From Arenibacter nanhaiticus (GTDB lineage: Bacteria; Bacteroidota; Bacteroidia; Flavobacteriales; Flavobacteriaceae): a stretch of 64,000 nt of DNA. Positions 9,672 to 18,312 of this stretch are shown here, one piece after another (within the stretch, counting starts at the first letter, position 1; each line of letters opens with the position of its first letter). The stretch is taken from positions 1 to 64,000 of the forward strand of contig NZ_FQYX01000020.1 of the NCBI RefSeq assembly GCF_900141935.1. The letters are read 5' to 3'. The notes under the pieces are model-generated. The model ran no database searches and was not told the origin of the DNA. It saw only the letters and a program-made list of their open reading frames with translations. The translations under genes were made by a program, and so were the position numbers.

Positions 9672-9679
9672 CAAAAATA
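9672..9679 (-). promoter_or_regulatory. TAnnTTTG -7 box for OstA-like operon
   Basis: TATTTTTG on the minus strand matches the Bacteroidota -7 consensus TAnnTTTG and sits 17 bases before the TTG start of the OstA-like gene. I did not fix a -33 TTG. Confidence 0.5.
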
Positions 9680-9737
9680 GCATATTTTGAGTGAGGATAA
9701 TATAGTTTAGGATAGAATTAGTATAAGAGTAGAAATA

Positions 9738-9763
9738 AAAAAGCCACTTTTCAGTGGCTTTTT
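9738..9763. terminator. Intrinsic terminator after purA
   Basis: Arms AAAAAGCCACT (9738-9748) and AGTGGCTTTTT (9753-9763) pair perfectly around a TTTC loop. The flanking A and T runs make it work on both strands; it lies just downstream of the purA stop, so it ends purA transcription before the OstA-like operon. Confidence 0.85.
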
Positions 9764-9768
9764 AACTC

Positions 9769-11040
9769 TTATCTATGAATGGTTTGCGTTCTGTCCGGGC
9801 CTACCGAAACAATTTTAATAGGCACTTCTAGTTCTTTTTCCAAAAATTCGATATAATCGTTTAAAGCTTGTGGTAATTGAGAAGCTTCTGTCATGCCAGT
9901 TAAATCTTCGTTCCATCCTTTTAATTCAGTATAGACAGGAGTAACGTTTTCTGGCTCAATATTATAAGGGAAATGGTTTATGATCTCTCCTTTATATTTA
10001 TAGGCAGTACAAACATTGATGGTTTTAAAACCAGAAAGAACATCGCCTTTCATCATCATTAATTGGGTAACGCCATTTACCTGAACTGCGTATTTCAAAG
10101 CTATAAGGTCTAACCATCCACAACGTCTTGGTCTTCCTGTTACGGCGCCAAATTCATTACCGATCTTAGCCATCTTTAAGCCTACTTCGTCAAATAATTC
10201 AGTTGGGAATGGGCCAGAACCAACACGGGTAGTATAAGCTTTAAAAATACCGTATACTTCCTTAACCTTATTAGGGGCAATACCCAAACCTGTACAAGCA
10301 CCAGCTGCAGTAGTGTTAGAAGAAGTAACAAACGGGTATGTACCAAAATCAATATCTAATAAAGATCCCTGTGCGCCTTCGGCTAAAATAGTTTGACCTT
10401 CTTTGATGGCACTGTTAAGGTATTCTTCGCTATCGATAAACTGTAATTCCTTTAATTTTTCGACTGCGGCAAAAAATTCTTTTTCCAGCTCTTCTAAATC
10501 GTATTCTATGGCTACATCGTAGAAGCTGATCATAGATTCGTGCTTATTAGCTAGTGCGCGATATTTTTCTTTCCAATTTTCTAATTCAAGGTCACCTATA
10601 CGAATTCCGTTTCTGCCGGTTTTATCCATATAAGTGGGGCCAATACCTTTTAAGGTAGAACCTATCTTAGCCTTTCCTTTACTGGTTTCGCTGGCGGCAT
10701 CCAATAAACGGTGCGTTGGGATAATGATATGGGCTTTGCGGGATACGATCAATGTTTTTTTATAATCGATCTTGAATTTGTCCAAACCTTCTAGTTCTTT
10801 TACAAAAACTACAGGGTCTATAACCACACCATTCCCGATAACATTCACGGATTCTTTATGAAAAATACCTGAGGGGATAGTACGTAAAACATGTTTAATT
10901 CCGTCGAACTCCAAGGTGTGTCCAGCATTTGGGCCTCCCTGAAAACGGGCAATTATGTCATAGTCTTTGGTTAGTACATCAACGATTTTTCCTTTTCCTT
11001 CGTCTCCCCACTGTAGTCCTAGTAGTAAATCTACTGCCAT
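9769..11040 (-). CDS. purA: Adenylosuccinate synthase
   Basis: A 423-residue enzyme that joins IMP and aspartate using GTP, the first committed step from IMP to AMP. The N-terminal P-loop GLQWGDEGKGKIVD (residues 7-20) holds the catalytic Asp and is followed by GGPNAGHT near 35. GPTYMDKTGRNGIR, AEGAQGSLLDIDFGTYPFVTSSNT and TGRPRRCGWLD are all intact. Length matches the family (about 425). It follows the Fur-type regulator gene after 21 bases and the relA/spoT gene, so these three probably form one transcript ended by the hairpin at 9738-9763. Confidence 0.97.
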   Translation of the reverse strand: MAVDLLLGLQWGDEGKGKIVDVLTKDYDIIARFQGGPNAGHTLEFDGIKHVLRTIPSGIFHKESVNVIGNGVVIDPVVFVKELEGLDKFKIDYKKTLIVSRKAHIIIPTHRLLDAASETSKGKAKIGSTLKGIGPTYMDKTGRNGIRIGDLELENWKEKYRALANKHESMISFYDVAIEYDLEELEKEFFAAVEKLKELQFIDSEEYLNSAIKEGQTILAEGAQGSLLDIDFGTYPFVTSSNTTAAGACTGLGIAPNKVKEVYGIFKAYTTRVGSGPFPTELFDEVGLKMAKIGNEFGAVTGRPRRCGWLDLIALKYAVQVNGVTQLMMMKGDVLSGFKTINVCTAYKYKGEIINHFPYNIEPENVTPVYTELKGWNEDLTGMTEASQLPQALNDYIEFLEKELEVPIKIVSVGPDRTQTIHR

Positions 11041-11061
11041 TATATTATGTAATTGGATTAA

Positions 11062-11508
11062 TTATTTGTCTTCTTTGTTTCTTGTCCCGTAAAAATAGAG
11101 GGAATGAGTGTTTATTTTGATGTCAAAAATCTCCTCTATAGTTTTTTTGATGGATTGGATACGGGGATCGCAAAATTCCATAACCTCTCCGGTATCCGTT
11201 AGGATAACATGATCGTGCTGTCTGTCGAAATAAGATTTTTCATATTGGGCCTGGTTTTTACCAAATTGATGCTTTCGTACCAACTTACAATCCAATAATA
11301 ATTCGATGGTATTGTAAAGCGTAGCTCTACTAACCCTATAGTTCTTATTTTTCATTTTGATATAGAGTGATTCTATGTCAAAATGCTCGTCATTATCGTA
11401 TATTTCTTGTAAAATAGCATAACGTTCTGGTGTCTTTCTATGACCATTTTCCTCTAGAAAAGTGGTGAAAACATTTTTGACTATTTCCTGATTCGTATTA
11501 TCTCCCAT
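11062..11508 (-). CDS. Fur-family transcriptional repressor
   Basis: A 148-residue metal-responsive regulator. The start is the ATG at 11508 ([14 protein letters not shown]); a longer frame would need a TTG at 11535. The winged-helix DNA-binding half carries [20 protein letters not shown] near residue 60, and the dimer/metal half has [17 protein letters not shown]. In canonical Fur this last segment is H-H-H-x-x-C-x-x-C-G; here both cysteines of the first CxxC pair are replaced (L-T-D-T-G), so the structural zinc site is absent or rebuilt. Whether it senses iron, peroxide or another signal cannot be told. It sits between relA/spoT and purA. Confidence 0.88.
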   Translation of the reverse strand: MGDNTNQEIVKNVFTTFLEENGHRKTPERYAILQEIYDNDEHFDIESLYIKMKNKNYRVSRATLYNTIELLLDCKLVRKHQFGKNQAQYEKSYFDRQHDHVILTDTGEVMEFCDPRIQSIKKTIEEIFDIKINTHSLYFYGTRNKEDK

Positions 11509-11550
11509 AGCAGTTTGCCCAGCATTAAGCTGCAAATGTACAGTTAAAAT

Positions 11551-13767
11551 TTAAATTCTGGTTACTTTATCGATACCGTTAATGCCCTTTAGACTTTCTA
11601 TAACTTTTTTAAGGATAGAATTGTTTTTTACAACAAGGGTAATTCTTCCGGTAAAAGTACCGCCATCGGTACTAAAATTAAGGTTTCTCATGTTTACATG
11701 CAGGTTGCCCGATATGATTTTGGTGATGTCACTGATCAATCCTAAATTATCTAGACCGGTAAGGATTATTTCCGATGTAAACTCTTCTTGTGAAGAATCT
11801 ATCCATTTCGCACTAATTATCCTATAGGCATAATTGGATTGCAGTGAAATGGCATTTGGACAATTCTTTTTATGCACCTTTATTCCCTCGTTAACGCTAA
11901 TGAAACCAAAAACTTCATCGCCGGGAATAGGATTGCAACATTGCGATAATGTAAACTCTAGTTTGTCTTCTTCTTTCCCGAACACAAGGGTGTCAAATTT
12001 CGTGGTTATTTCATCCTTGTCTACATCTTCGGGAACATGTTGTTTTCGTATTTTATTTTTAAAGAAACTGATAAAGGCATTGCTGTAAGAGGCAGCAAAT
12101 TCCTTGATTTTTTGGTTGTCAATAACCCCTATTCCTACCCTGTAAAATAAATCCAGACTTGTTTTTAGTTTAAAAAAGATCACCATTTTGTGAATGGTAT
12201 CGTCGTTAAAACTGATTTTTTGAGATTTAAGTTTCCTTCTAAGGATTTCCTTGCCTTCCTCGGCAGTCGATTTCTTCTCTTCGCGAAGCGAGGATTTAAT
12301 TTTTGCTCTTGCTCTTGCCGTAGTAGCATAATCTAACCAGTGTTGGCTAGGTTTGGCTGTGACGGAGGTGATAATATCTACCTGGTCTCCACTGTTTAAG
12401 GTGGTGTTTAACGGTACCAGCTTTCCGTTTACCTTGGCCCCACGGGTATGCATTCCTATTTCCGTATGGATATTAAAGGCAAAATCTAATGGGGTAGCTC
12501 CTTTTGGAAGTGATTTTAATTCTCCCTTCGGAGTAAAAACAAATATTTCCTTGGAATATAAGTTTAATTTAAATTCCTCTACAAAATCTACCGCGTTTGA
12601 ATTGGCGTTTTCTAAGGCTTCCTGTAGTTTGTTCAACCATTCCTCAATACCTTGCTCCTTTTGGTCGCCATGTTTGTATTTAAAGTGGGCAGCGTAGCCT
12701 TTCTCTGCGATTTCATGCATCCTCTCGCTCCGGATCTGTACTTCTACCCATCGCCCTTTAGGACCCATAACGGTTATGTGCAGGGCCTCATATCCGGTAG
12801 ATTTTGGAGAAGATATCCAGTCCCGTAGTCGTACCGGGTTAGGTGTAAAGTGGTCGGTGACGATGGAGTAAATTTTCCAAGCCAGAAATTTTTCATTTTG
12901 CTTGTCCGATTCATAAATGATCCGAATCGCAAACTTGTCGTAAATCTCATCAAAGGAAACATTCTGAATCTTCATTTTCCGTCGGATAGAAAATATAGAT
13001 TTCATCCTTCCTTTGATCTTGTATTGAAGGTTCTCCTTGTCTAAGGAATTACTGATTACTCCCGAAAAAGCATCTATATAGGCTCGTTGGTCTTCTTTGG
13101 ATTCTTCTATTTTACTCAGTATGTCGGAATATACCTCTGGTTCGGTATATTTAAGACTTAAATCCTCAAGTTCCGTTTTTATATTGTAAAGGCCTATTCT
13201 ATGGGCCAAAGGGGCGTAAATATACAGGGTTTCAGAGGCGATCTTAACTTGCTTGTGCTCTGGCATAGAATCCATAGTAAGCATGTTGTGGTAACGATCG
13301 GCAATTTTTATGATAATAACCCTTACGTCATCGTTTAGGGTTAGGAGCATTTTTCTAAAATTTTCTGCCTGTTGCGATATATTCATATCCTTTTTCAGGT
13401 GGGCAATTTTAGTAAGGCCGTCGACAATGCGAGCGACGGTTTCCCCAAACATACGTTCAATATCGGCAAGGGTATATTCGGTGTCCTCTACCACATCATG
13501 TAACAAAGCCGATGCTATAGAAACTGCATCCAACCCTATTTCCGAAGCCACAATCTTTGCCACGGCAATTGGATGAAAAATATAAGCTTCTCCAGATTTT
13601 CTTCTCTGATCTTTATGAGCATCCACGGCTGTATCAAAAGCTGATCGAATTAACTTTTTGTCCTCATCTGTCAGCGTTTGATAACTGATACGAAGCAATT
13701 CCTTATATTGCTTGGCAATCTCCTTGTTTTCTTTCTCTATTGCAGCTTCTGTCATCATAAAATACAT
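11551..13767 (-). CDS. RelA/SpoT bifunctional (p)ppGpp synthetase/hydrolase
   Basis: A 738-residue long-form RSH enzyme that makes and degrades the alarmone (p)ppGpp. The hydrolase HD domain is complete (H51, H65, HD at 90-91, with the surrounding LLHDVVEDTEYT). The synthetase domain holds SPKSTGYEALHITVMGP near residue 330. A TGS domain (VFTPKGELKSLPKGATPLDFAF) starts near 408, followed by the helical/zinc-finger region with CCNPIPGDEV and a C-terminal ACT domain. All this fits a SpoT-like bifunctional enzyme. The start is ATG 13767; ATGs at 13758 and 13755 are alternatives. It is the first gene before the Fur-type regulator and purA. Confidence 0.94.
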   Translation of the reverse strand: MYFMMTEAAIEKENKEIAKQYKELLRISYQTLTDEDKKLIRSAFDTAVDAHKDQRRKSGEAYIFHPIAVAKIVASEIGLDAVSIASALLHDVVEDTEYTLADIERMFGETVARIVDGLTKIAHLKKDMNISQQAENFRKMLLTLNDDVRVIIIKIADRYHNMLTMDSMPEHKQVKIASETLYIYAPLAHRIGLYNIKTELEDLSLKYTEPEVYSDILSKIEESKEDQRAYIDAFSGVISNSLDKENLQYKIKGRMKSIFSIRRKMKIQNVSFDEIYDKFAIRIIYESDKQNEKFLAWKIYSIVTDHFTPNPVRLRDWISSPKSTGYEALHITVMGPKGRWVEVQIRSERMHEIAEKGYAAHFKYKHGDQKEQGIEEWLNKLQEALENANSNAVDFVEEFKLNLYSKEIFVFTPKGELKSLPKGATPLDFAFNIHTEIGMHTRGAKVNGKLVPLNTTLNSGDQVDIITSVTAKPSQHWLDYATTARARAKIKSSLREEKKSTAEEGKEILRRKLKSQKISFNDDTIHKMVIFFKLKTSLDLFYRVGIGVIDNQKIKEFAASYSNAFISFFKNKIRKQHVPEDVDKDEITTKFDTLVFGKEEDKLEFTLSQCCNPIPGDEVFGFISVNEGIKVHKKNCPNAISLQSNYAYRIISAKWIDSSQEEFTSEIILTGLDNLGLISDITKIISGNLHVNMRNLNFSTDGGTFTGRITLVVKNNSILKKVIESLKGINGIDKVTRI

Positions 13768-13818
13768 CTATCGTCTTGAAATAAAAATAACATAATCTTA
13801 GCGAGTAGGCAACAAAAA

Positions 13819-15051
13819 TCAATTCTTTAAATTTTTAATGCGATCGACTAGGGTAGGATGGGAGTAGTGCATAAACACATAGGCCGGATGAGGGGTAAGG
13901 TTGCTTAAACTATTGTTAGAAAGTTTTTTTAAGGAAGATATTAGCGGTTGAGCCCCAAAAGTGATTTTGGCATAATCATCGGCTTGATATTCAAATTTCC
14001 GCGACATATTGTTCATGATTAAGGAGGTAATTTCAGAAATTGGACTATATAGAATTCCAAAACCGATTAAAGCGGCATGAAAACTGGGCTGAGAAACTCC
14101 TATGGCCAAGGATAGCTCCGGATTGTTGATGAAAATAGACAAAACAAAAAGGGTGATCCCTGTGAGTAAAAGAGATGCGGAAAGATTAAATAGGATATGT
14201 TTTCGTTTGTAATGACCAACTTCATGGGCCAAAACTGCTACGATTTCCTCTTCGCTCAGGTCCTTAATAAGGGTGTCGTACAAGGTTACTCGTTTTTCTT
14301 TCCCAAAACCAGAAAAGTAAGCATTTGCTTTGGTAGACCTTTTAGATCCGTCGATCACATAAATATTTTTTAATTCAAAACCTACCTGTTGGGCGTAGGC
14401 TTCAATTTTATCCTTTAAGCTTCCAGGGGATAGGGGTGTCTGTTTGTTGAATAAAGGAACAATGAGTTTGCTGTAAAATAAATTCAGAAATATAGAAAAA
14501 ACAGCTACCAGGCCCCAGGCATAAATCCAAAAATTAGCACCCGCCCATTGAAAAAACCAGATGACCAAGGCCAACATACCCCCTCCAAGGAGTATGGTCA
14601 TTACCCAACCTTTAATTTTATCGAAAAAGAACAGCGTCCTTGTGCTCTTGTTAAAGCCAAATTTTTCTTCTATCACAAAAGTGCGATAGTACGAAAAAGG
14701 AGTGGTCACTATATCGCTTCCTATCATTATTATCCCAAAGAAAACAAGGGCTACGACTATAGGGTTTTCGCTTAAGCTGCGGGCTATGCCGTCTACCCAA
14801 CCAAAACCGCCAAAGACCAGGAAGCCTAAGGTTAAAACTATAGAAAAGGTAGAAGAGAACAAGCCAAACCTATAATTTGTTCTTTTATAAGCCTGTGATT
14901 TTTTATATTCTTCTTCATCAAACACATCCTTTAAATCCTGCGGTATGGGATCGGAATAATGTTTCGAGTTTAGGTATTCTAAAAACGTTTCAATGAAAAA
15001 CTGAAGGACCAATATGGCTATAATGGTATAAAAGAGAGGATCACTATTCAT
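13819..15051 (-). CDS. M48 family zinc metalloprotease (Ste24/CAAX protease 1 type)
   Basis: A 410-residue integral membrane protease. It has about seven hydrophobic segments, the zinc motif HEVGH at residues 276-280 inside VAVLAHEVGHYKRKH, and the distal glutamate in FEYQADDYA near residue 355. The segment GSKRSTKANAYFSGFGKEKRV before the active site is typical of the Ste24 branch. In bacteria such proteins act on membrane or misfolded envelope substrates; prenylated substrates are not expected here. It is a single gene on the minus strand, 51 bases from the relA/spoT start. Confidence 0.92.
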   Translation of the reverse strand: MNSDPLFYTIIAILVLQFFIETFLEYLNSKHYSDPIPQDLKDVFDEEEYKKSQAYKRTNYRFGLFSSTFSIVLTLGFLVFGGFGWVDGIARSLSENPIVVALVFFGIIMIGSDIVTTPFSYYRTFVIEEKFGFNKSTRTLFFFDKIKGWVMTILLGGGMLALVIWFFQWAGANFWIYAWGLVAVFSIFLNLFYSKLIVPLFNKQTPLSPGSLKDKIEAYAQQVGFELKNIYVIDGSKRSTKANAYFSGFGKEKRVTLYDTLIKDLSEEEIVAVLAHEVGHYKRKHILFNLSASLLLTGITLFVLSIFINNPELSLAIGVSQPSFHAALIGFGILYSPISEITSLIMNNMSRKFEYQADDYAKITFGAQPLISSLKKLSNNSLSNLTPHPAYVFMHYSHPTLVDRIKNLKN

Positions 15052-15166
15052 AAATAGATAGGAAGTTTAAAGGTTTGAATTATCAATGTCTAATGCCTAA
15101 GCTTCTTTGTAGGGGTTACCTTAAATTTAGTTAGAAAAAAGAAAGAGTCGTTAAGGGGCTTTGGTA

Positions 15167-15976
15167 TTAAAAACCTCGCTGTCTTTTTGCTTCAAAGATA
15201 ATTATTGCAGCCGAAACGGACACGTTCATGGAGTCTATTTCGCCCTGCATAGGAATTATAATATTCTGGGCTGAACTTTGAAGCCATTCCTCAGAAAGTC
15301 CAGTCGCTTCGGTACCTACAACTATTGCAGTTGCCGGAGTAAAATCTACCTTGATATATTCTTTAGAGGCCGTTAAGGCAGCACAATTAATGGCAATATT
15401 ATGCTTTTTTAGGAAGGCTATGATCTCTGTGGTAGATCCGGTTGCAATGTTATTGGTAAATACACAGCCTACACTAGAGCGTATGACATTGGGATTGTAA
15501 AGGTCGCTTTTTGGATTGGCAATTATAACGGCATCTAAATTGGCGGCGTCCGCAGTACGAAGGAGCGCACCTATATTGCCTGGTTTTTCCGGGGCTTCCG
15601 CAACCAAAATCAAAGGGGTTTTGTTTTTAAACTGTAGCGATTCCAAAAGGTGTGTTTTCGTCTCAGCTACGGCAAGGATACCTTCGGTAGTATCGCGGTG
15701 GGCCAATTTTTGATATACCTCTTTCGAAATAGCAATGATTTCCGGACGGACAGCTACGCCTGATAACATAGAGGTAAGCTGCTCTTGGGAAATAAGTTCC
15801 GGATAATAAAACAAGGTTCGCAAACTATAATCGCCCTTCATGGCCAGCTGTAATTCCTTAATGCCTTCTATGACAAAAAGGTTTTGCTTTTTACGATCTC
15901 TCGATTTTTCTTTTAGCAACAGCGTATTCCTAACCATAGGATTCTGAACGCTGGTAATTTCTCTTATATAGCTCAT
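15167..15976 (-). CDS. SpoU/TrmH-family RNA 2'-O-methyltransferase
   Basis: A 269-residue SPOUT enzyme that transfers methyl from S-adenosylmethionine to a ribose 2'-OH of rRNA or tRNA. All three SpoU motifs are visible: NIGALLRTADAAN near residue 132, VVGTEATGLSEEW near 217, and IPMQGEIDSMNVSVSAAI near 240. An N-terminal substrate-binding extension of about 100 residues is present. Which RNA base is modified cannot be fixed from sequence. It is divergent from the lipoprotein gene at 16050, with 73 bases between them. Confidence 0.92.
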   Translation of the reverse strand: MSYIREITSVQNPMVRNTLLLKEKSRDRKKQNLFVIEGIKELQLAMKGDYSLRTLFYYPELISQEQLTSMLSGVAVRPEIIAISKEVYQKLAHRDTTEGILAVAETKTHLLESLQFKNKTPLILVAEAPEKPGNIGALLRTADAANLDAVIIANPKSDLYNPNVIRSSVGCVFTNNIATGSTTEIIAFLKKHNIAINCAALTASKEYIKVDFTPATAIVVGTEATGLSEEWLQSSAQNIIIPMQGEIDSMNVSVSAAIIIFEAKRQRGF

Positions 15977-16049
15977 CGGCGCAAAAATACTACATTATTG
16001 TAAACTTGTTTCAAGTTAGACGACAAAGGCTTTAACTTAAATAGAAATT

Positions 16050-16850
16050 ATGAAATGTGTAATGTTGACCCTATTACTGGTAGGTATAATGGGCTGTAAG
16101 GGTGAAGGTAAGGATGTGACGAAGAACAAAATTAACCAAAGCAAAGAGCAACAGCAGTCGGTAATGTTCCAATACCCCCCAATGCTAGCCAAAGTATTTG
16201 AGGCCCATGGCGGAATGGCGACCTGGAAACGCAAAAAAAGTATGGTGTTTCAATTAGGGGAAGAAGTACATACGCTAAATCTATCTTCCCGAATGGATAG
16301 GGTAGATGGTCCTGGATATTCTATGGGGTTCAACGGAAACAAAGTGTGGTTGTTCGATGAAGGGAACAACTATAAAGGAGATGCGGTTTTCTATCATAAC
16401 CTAATGTCTTATTTTTATAGTATGCCCTTTATTCTAGGCGATAAGGGAATTGTATACGAAAAGACCGAAGACTTGGTTTTTAAAGGAGTGAGTTATCCTG
16501 GTTTCCGGATCGGGTTCCATGCTGGTGTGGGGATTACTCCAAAAGATGAGTATTATATTCATTATGACCCCAAAACTTTTAAGATGGCCTGGCTGGGATA
16601 TACGGTGAGTTATCGCAGCGGCGAGCGATCCGATAATGTCAAGTGGATAGGGTATCACCATTGGATGGAAGTAGATGGGGTGCTGATGCCCAAGGAACTT
16701 ATTTGGTACGAGTATGAAGGACGGACCCTTAAGGAACCTAAAACCCCCTTGGTTTTTAAAAATGTTGTGCTTAGTGAAGAAGCAAAACCTATCTTGTTTT
16801 TCGAGAAACCAGAGAGGGCTGTGTACGTCTCTGGAAAAAATCAACAATAA
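16050..16850 (+). CDS. Lipoprotein, possibly DUF6503 family
   Basis: A 266-residue protein with a lipoprotein signal: a short hydrophobic stretch ending L-L-V-G-I-M-G-C, with the lipidated cysteine at residue 16. The mature part contains EAHGGMATWKRKKSMVFQLG and a predicted beta-rich body with many Tyr/Trp residues, resembling DUF6503 proteins of Flavobacteria. No catalytic motif is visible. It is probably an outer- or inner-membrane anchored periplasmic protein. It is a single plus-strand gene ended by the strong shared terminator at 16939-16977. Confidence 0.75.
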   Translation: MKCVMLTLLLVGIMGCKGEGKDVTKNKINQSKEQQQSVMFQYPPMLAKVFEAHGGMATWKRKKSMVFQLGEEVHTLNLSSRMDRVDGPGYSMGFNGNKVWLFDEGNNYKGDAVFYHNLMSYFYSMPFILGDKGIVYEKTEDLVFKGVSYPGFRIGFHAGVGITPKDEYYIHYDPKTFKMAWLGYTVSYRSGERSDNVKWIGYHHWMEVDGVLMPKELIWYEYEGRTLKEPKTPLVFKNVVLSEEAKPILFFEKPERAVYVSGKNQQ

Positions 16851-16938
16851 AGAACGCCTTATAGAGCTAATTCCTGTTGATGGACGGCAGGCGATAAGCC
16901 TTAATTTTGGGACGTTACTTCTTTCTTTTACAAATAAA

Positions 16939-16977
16939 AAAAAGGCTTGGAAACCGCTAGTGTTTCCAAGCCTTTTT
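16939..16977. terminator. Bidirectional terminator between convergent genes
   Basis: A 16-base perfect inverted repeat (AAAAAGGCTTGGAAAC at 16939-16954 and its complement at 16962-16977) with a 7-base loop, flanked by A and T tracts. It serves both the lipoprotein gene on the plus strand and the amidohydrolase gene on the minus strand. Confidence 0.92.
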
Positions 16978-17001
16978 AAGCTGTATTATGATCAAATGCA
17001 A

Positions 17002-18300
17002 TTATTTGCTATTGTATTTTTCCATATAGCGCTTCCATAGTTCTGTCTGGTGCGTTTCTAGGGAAATATCCCTACCGTCTATAAATGCCCGTGTCAATTG
17101 ATTGGTTCGCATGTCTAATGCGTCGCCTTCCGAAATAAACAGCGTAGCGCTTTTGCCAGCTTCCAAACTTCCGTAATCGGCATCTATGCCCAAAATCTTT
17201 GCAGGATTACTAGTAATCATTTGTAAAGCCTTTTCCTTGGATAATCCTTGTTGTACTAATTGCCCAGCGTAAAAAGGAAGGTTTCTGTTTTGGAAATTAG
17301 ATTGGTGCATATTTTGTATCCCCACCACTAAACCGGCATCGGACAATAATTTTGGAAGTTTAAAAGGAAGGTCATAATCGTCATCATCAAACTCTGGTAA
17401 GTTATGAGGGGCCCTTACCAAAACGGCTACCTTGTTTTCTTTTAAAAAGTCTGTGATCTTATAGGCATGATACCCCCCTACAAGAACAATATGCTGTATT
17501 CCCAATTTTTTGGTGAAGGTAACGGCATCTATGATCTCTTTTTCGCCATCGGCAGCTATATATAGCTTCTGAGTGCCGTTAAACAAACCTTGTGAAGCTG
17601 CAAAAGCAGGGTTTACCGTGGCAGGAGTTGATTTTCCGTATGCTATGGCATTTTTAAAGAAGGTTTCTATATCGCCTACCTCTTTGGCATAGTCTTTATT
17701 GGGTTTAAAAGCGGCGTCCTCGCCTAACCACCAACGGCCTTGTTTAAAACTATTGGGCCAATTCAAATGAATGCCGTCATCTGCCTTTACGGCAGCATCT
17801 TCCCAGTTCCAAGCATCGAATTGCACTACCGAGGAAGTTCCGGAAATGGTACCCCCTTTAGGTGATATTTGCCCCATAAGCACCCCGTTGGGACGCATGC
17901 TTTCTACTACTTTAGATTCCGCATTATAGGCAATTAAGCTGCGGATATGAGGAATCATTTCCCCTATTTCGTCCTTGTCGTTTGTTGCTCTTACGGCATC
18001 TATTTCTACAAGCCCCAAGGAAGTACAAGTAATAATGAACCCGGGATATACATGTTTCCCCGTAGCGTTAATAAGGGTTCCCTGTCGTGCTATTTTTGTT
18101 TTGGCGTCGCCTACAAAAGTAATTTTTCCGTCTTGGAACATAATTAAGGAATTCTCAATGACTTCCCCATTTCCAAGGTGGGCGACGGCTCCTTCAATAG
18201 AAAAAGCTTCCGATTGTTTTGGTGCTGGCGTTTGCTGGGCAAAACTAGGTAGACTACAAATTAGTAGCACTACTGATATGATATTTCTAATTATTTTCAT
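17002..18300 (-). CDS. Exported amidohydrolase-family protein lacking the HxH metal motif
   Basis: A 432-residue protein with a signal peptide (MKIIRNIISVVLLICSLPSFAQ). It has the beta-sandwich/TIM-barrel layout of the imidazolonepropionase-like amidohydrolases, shown by ATGKHVYPGFI near residue 88 and the C-terminal ALQMITSNPAKILGIDADYGSLEAGKSA motif near 370. At the place where active members carry H-x-H straight after the PGFID segment, this protein reads I-I-T-C-T-S, so the usual binuclear metal site is missing. It follows the larger amidohydrolase gene by 12 bases. The two products may work as a pair, with this one in a binding or structural role. Confidence 0.85.
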   Translation of the reverse strand: MKIIRNIISVVLLICSLPSFAQQTPAPKQSEAFSIEGAVAHLGNGEVIENSLIMFQDGKITFVGDAKTKIARQGTLINATGKHVYPGFIITCTSLGLVEIDAVRATNDKDEIGEMIPHIRSLIAYNAESKVVESMRPNGVLMGQISPKGGTISGTSSVVQFDAWNWEDAAVKADDGIHLNWPNSFKQGRWWLGEDAAFKPNKDYAKEVGDIETFFKNAIAYGKSTPATVNPAFAASQGLFNGTQKLYIAADGEKEIIDAVTFTKKLGIQHIVLVGGYHAYKITDFLKENKVAVLVRAPHNLPEFDDDDYDLPFKLPKLLSDAGLVVGIQNMHQSNFQNRNLPFYAGQLVQQGLSKEKALQMITSNPAKILGIDADYGSLEAGKSATLFISEGDALDMRTNQLTRAFIDGRDISLETHQTELWKRYMEKYNSK

Positions 18301-18312
18301 TTCAATTATATT

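Noticed and set aside
16434-16847. 137-residue minus-strand frame opposite the lipoprotein gene
   Set aside because: The plus-strand frame has a lipobox and conserved-looking segments; the minus frame has none.
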